Of a stretch of 64,000 nt of DNA, positions 62,632 to 64,000 are shown one piece after another (position 1 is the stretch's first letter; every line of letters begins with the position of its first letter). This DNA is from Bryobacterales bacterium (GTDB lineage: Bacteria > Acidobacteriota > Terriglobia > Bryobacterales > Bryobacteraceae): contig PLRS01000116.1 in assembly GCA_003164035.1 (NCBI GenBank), positions 1 to 64,000 of the forward strand, read 5' to 3'. The notes beneath the pieces are model-generated. The model was given only the letters and a program-made list of their open reading frames with translations. It was not told the DNA's origin and did not search any database. The position numbers and the translations under genes are program-made.

Positions 62632-63798
62632 TTAGGCGATGGCCTCAGGCTCCATCTCGAACTCCAGTAATGGCTTGGCATTGCCAGCAGCCCGGACCTG
62701 GTTGATGACGTAAAGCTGATCTTCGCGAGAGAGGCTGCTCGAACTGGGAAGGCAGATGCCACGACGGAAGAGGTCGGCGGCAATCTCTCCGCCATAGCAT
62801 TCGCATCCAGCGTACAAGCGTTGCAAATGCATGGGCTTCCAGACGGGACGCGATTCGACGTTTGCTTGATCGAGCACCCGGATCAGTACATCCCGAGAGC
62901 AGCCGAAGTGCTCTTCTTTGATGAGGAAGCAGCTTAACCAATTTGTGTGGACGCCAAAAGATGCCTGAGGCATGAGCGAGATGCCGGGGAGATCGGCGAA
63001 CGCGTCCCTATAGCGGAAGGCGATGGCGCGGCGCTGCTGGACACGAAGGTCGAGCGCCTCTAACTGACCTCGGCCGACACCCGCCAACACGTTGCTCATG
63101 CGGTAGTTGTAACCGAGTTCGGAGTGTTCGTATGCGAGGCCGGGATCGCGAGCCTGCTGGGACCAGAAGCGTGCCTTATCGACCCAGGCTTGGTTCCGGG
63201 AGACGAGCATGCCGCCGCCTGTGGTGGTGATGATCTTGTTTCCGTTGAAAGAGTAAGCGCCGATGTCGCCGAGCGTCCCGGCCGGCTTTCCCCTGTAGAG
63301 TGTGCCAACCGCTTCAGCGGCGTCCTCGATCACAGCGATTCCGTATTGGGCGCAGGCATGGAGGATGGGGTCCATATCGGCACTTTGGCCATAAAGGTGG
63401 ACTACCACCAGCGCCTTGGGGAGGCGGTTCAATGCCACCCGGTACCGCAAGGCGCAGGACAGGACATCGGGATCCAGGTTCCAAGTTGCGCGGTCGCTAT
63501 CCACAAACACCGGCATGCCACCTTGGTAAACGATGGCGTTGGCGGCCGCAGCGAAGGTAAGGGTGGAACAGAACACTTCATCGCCGGGACCGACTCCTAC
63601 CAGGCGCAACGCGAGGTGCAAGGCGGCAGTTCCGCTGGCCAGGGCGACAGATGGGAGGCCGACGAGCGCCCCGAATTCGCGCTCGAAAGCGGTCAGATTG
63701 GGCCCGACGGTGGAGAGCCAATTTGTGGCGAAGGCTTCGCGGACGTAGATTTGCTCTCTGCCGCCCATGTGGGGGACGGAGAGGAGAATTCGTTTCAC
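62632..63798 (-). CDS. DegT/DnrJ/EryC1/StrS sugar aminotransferase
   Basis: 388 aa from GTG 63798 (VKRILLSVPHMGGREQIYVR). PLP enzyme that puts an amino group on a 4-keto sugar nucleotide. Lys188 in SFNGNKII binds PLP, Asp159 in VIEDAAEA holds the pyridine nitrogen. It lies 13 bp before the dehydratase gene; the two would give UDP-4-amino-4,6-dideoxy-GlcNAc or a close relative (a bacillosamine-type precursor). Confidence 0.92.
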   Translation of the reverse strand: MKRILLSVPHMGGREQIYVREAFATNWLSTVGPNLTAFEREFGALVGLPSVALASGTAALHLALRLVGVGPGDEVFCSTLTFAAAANAIVYQGGMPVFVDSDRATWNLDPDVLSCALRYRVALNRLPKALVVVHLYGQSADMDPILHACAQYGIAVIEDAAEAVGTLYRGKPAGTLGDIGAYSFNGNKIITTTGGGMLVSRNQAWVDKARFWSQQARDPGLAYEHSELGYNYRMSNVLAGVGRGQLEALDLRVQQRRAIAFRYRDAFADLPGISLMPQASFGVHTNWLSCFLIKEEHFGCSRDVLIRVLDQANVESRPVWKPMHLQRLYAGCECYGGEIAADLFRRGICLPSSSSLSREDQLYVINQVRAAGNAKPLLEFEMEPEAIA

Positions 63799-63811
63799 GA
63801 GGAGCCTCTCG

Positions 63812-64000
63812 TTACGCCCACCGTATGAGGGTCGCCCCCCATGAATAGCCGACCCCAAAGCCGACCAACATCACATGATGACCGGGCTGAAGACGCCCTT
63901 CCTCCGCCGCCTGTCTCAGCGCAATGGGGATCGTGCAGGAAACGGTGTTTCCACAGTGGCACATACCTACGAAGAATCGCTCGGCGGGGATCTTTAGCTT
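63812..64000 (-). CDS. FabH-like beta-ketoacyl synthase III (C-terminal part)
   Basis: The last 62 residues are inside the window; the gene runs off the right edge. HCGNTVSCTIPIALRQAAEE holds the catalytic Asn, and VMLVGFGVGYSWGATLIRW is the usual end of KAS III proteins. It stops 13 bp before the aminotransferase start. In a sugar locus such a protein may transfer an acyl group to an amino sugar rather than start fatty acid synthesis; this is inference. Confidence 0.85.
   Translation of the reverse strand, partial: KLKIPAERFFVGMCHCGNTVSCTIPIALRQAAEEGRLQPGHHVMLVGFGVGYSWGATLIRWA

Overview
The window looks like chromosomal DNA of an acidobacterium of the Solibacter/Bryobacter type. Four protein types that are hallmarks of that group occur together: an orphan FtsX-like permease (ADOP) with its PadR repressor (5287-8267), a VWFA-related secreted protein (21260-22240), an NHL-repeat protein ending in the Solibacter C-terminal domain (28342-30105), and many Tat-exported enzymes. 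DNA is GC-rich, genes lie on both strands, and short palindromic repeat families are scattered between them. No rRNA, tRNA or CRISPR array was seen.

Region by region: 1-15476 holds a secreted carboxylesterase, xseA, an S9-like hydrolase, a DUF433/PIN-like toxin-antitoxin pair cut short at its 3' end, the permease/PadR pair with a clear promoter-operator, two tandem amidases (the first has lost both catalytic serines) and two TMTC-like membrane glycosyltransferases with TPR tails. 15477-24930 has a repeat-rich spacer with a HicB relic, a GNAT, dus-rnhA, an aldo/keto reductase, a ParE/ParD-like pair with a frameshifted toxin, the VWFA protein, KDPG aldolase flanked by an 80-bp repeat, and serA. 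24931-33530 has a GT-C membrane protein, a sigma-like protein with a C-terminal zinc-finger motif, secreted Gly/Tyr-rich and NHL proteins, an exported ADP-ribosylglycohydrolase-like protein, a Doc-type pair and a mini GYF_2 protein.

34782-39053 is a coherent unit on the minus strand: ECF-like sigma factor, membrane protein of anti-sigma type, subtilase with a C-terminal DUF4384 domain (frameshifted here) and a second DUF4384-like exported protein; next to it OmpA and caspase-like gene fragments meet head to head at a breakpoint. 40320-47711 is a set of PIG-L deacetylases, an RraA-like protein, an enolase-superfamily enzyme, a serine hydrolase and a TIM-barrel sugar isomerase, most with export signals, which suggests carbohydrate turnover outside the cytoplasm.

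47712-51600 is a graveyard of broken genes: a relic of a type III CRISPR effector operon (Cas10 plus the start of a RAMP protein), BlaI/BlaR1 fragments, and IS21- and IS1380-type elements with internal deletions and premature stops. 51622-64000 is a surface-polysaccharide locus, all on the minus strand: FabH-like protein, DegT aminotransferase, PglF/CapD-like dehydratase, wecB, two small proteins, an O-antigen-ligase-like TPR protein, TonB-like protein, M48-like protein with a damaged zinc motif, FecR-like protein, a terminator, and a CpsB-type phosphatase. Together these would make amino-sugar nucleotides, polymerise them and export or regulate the product.
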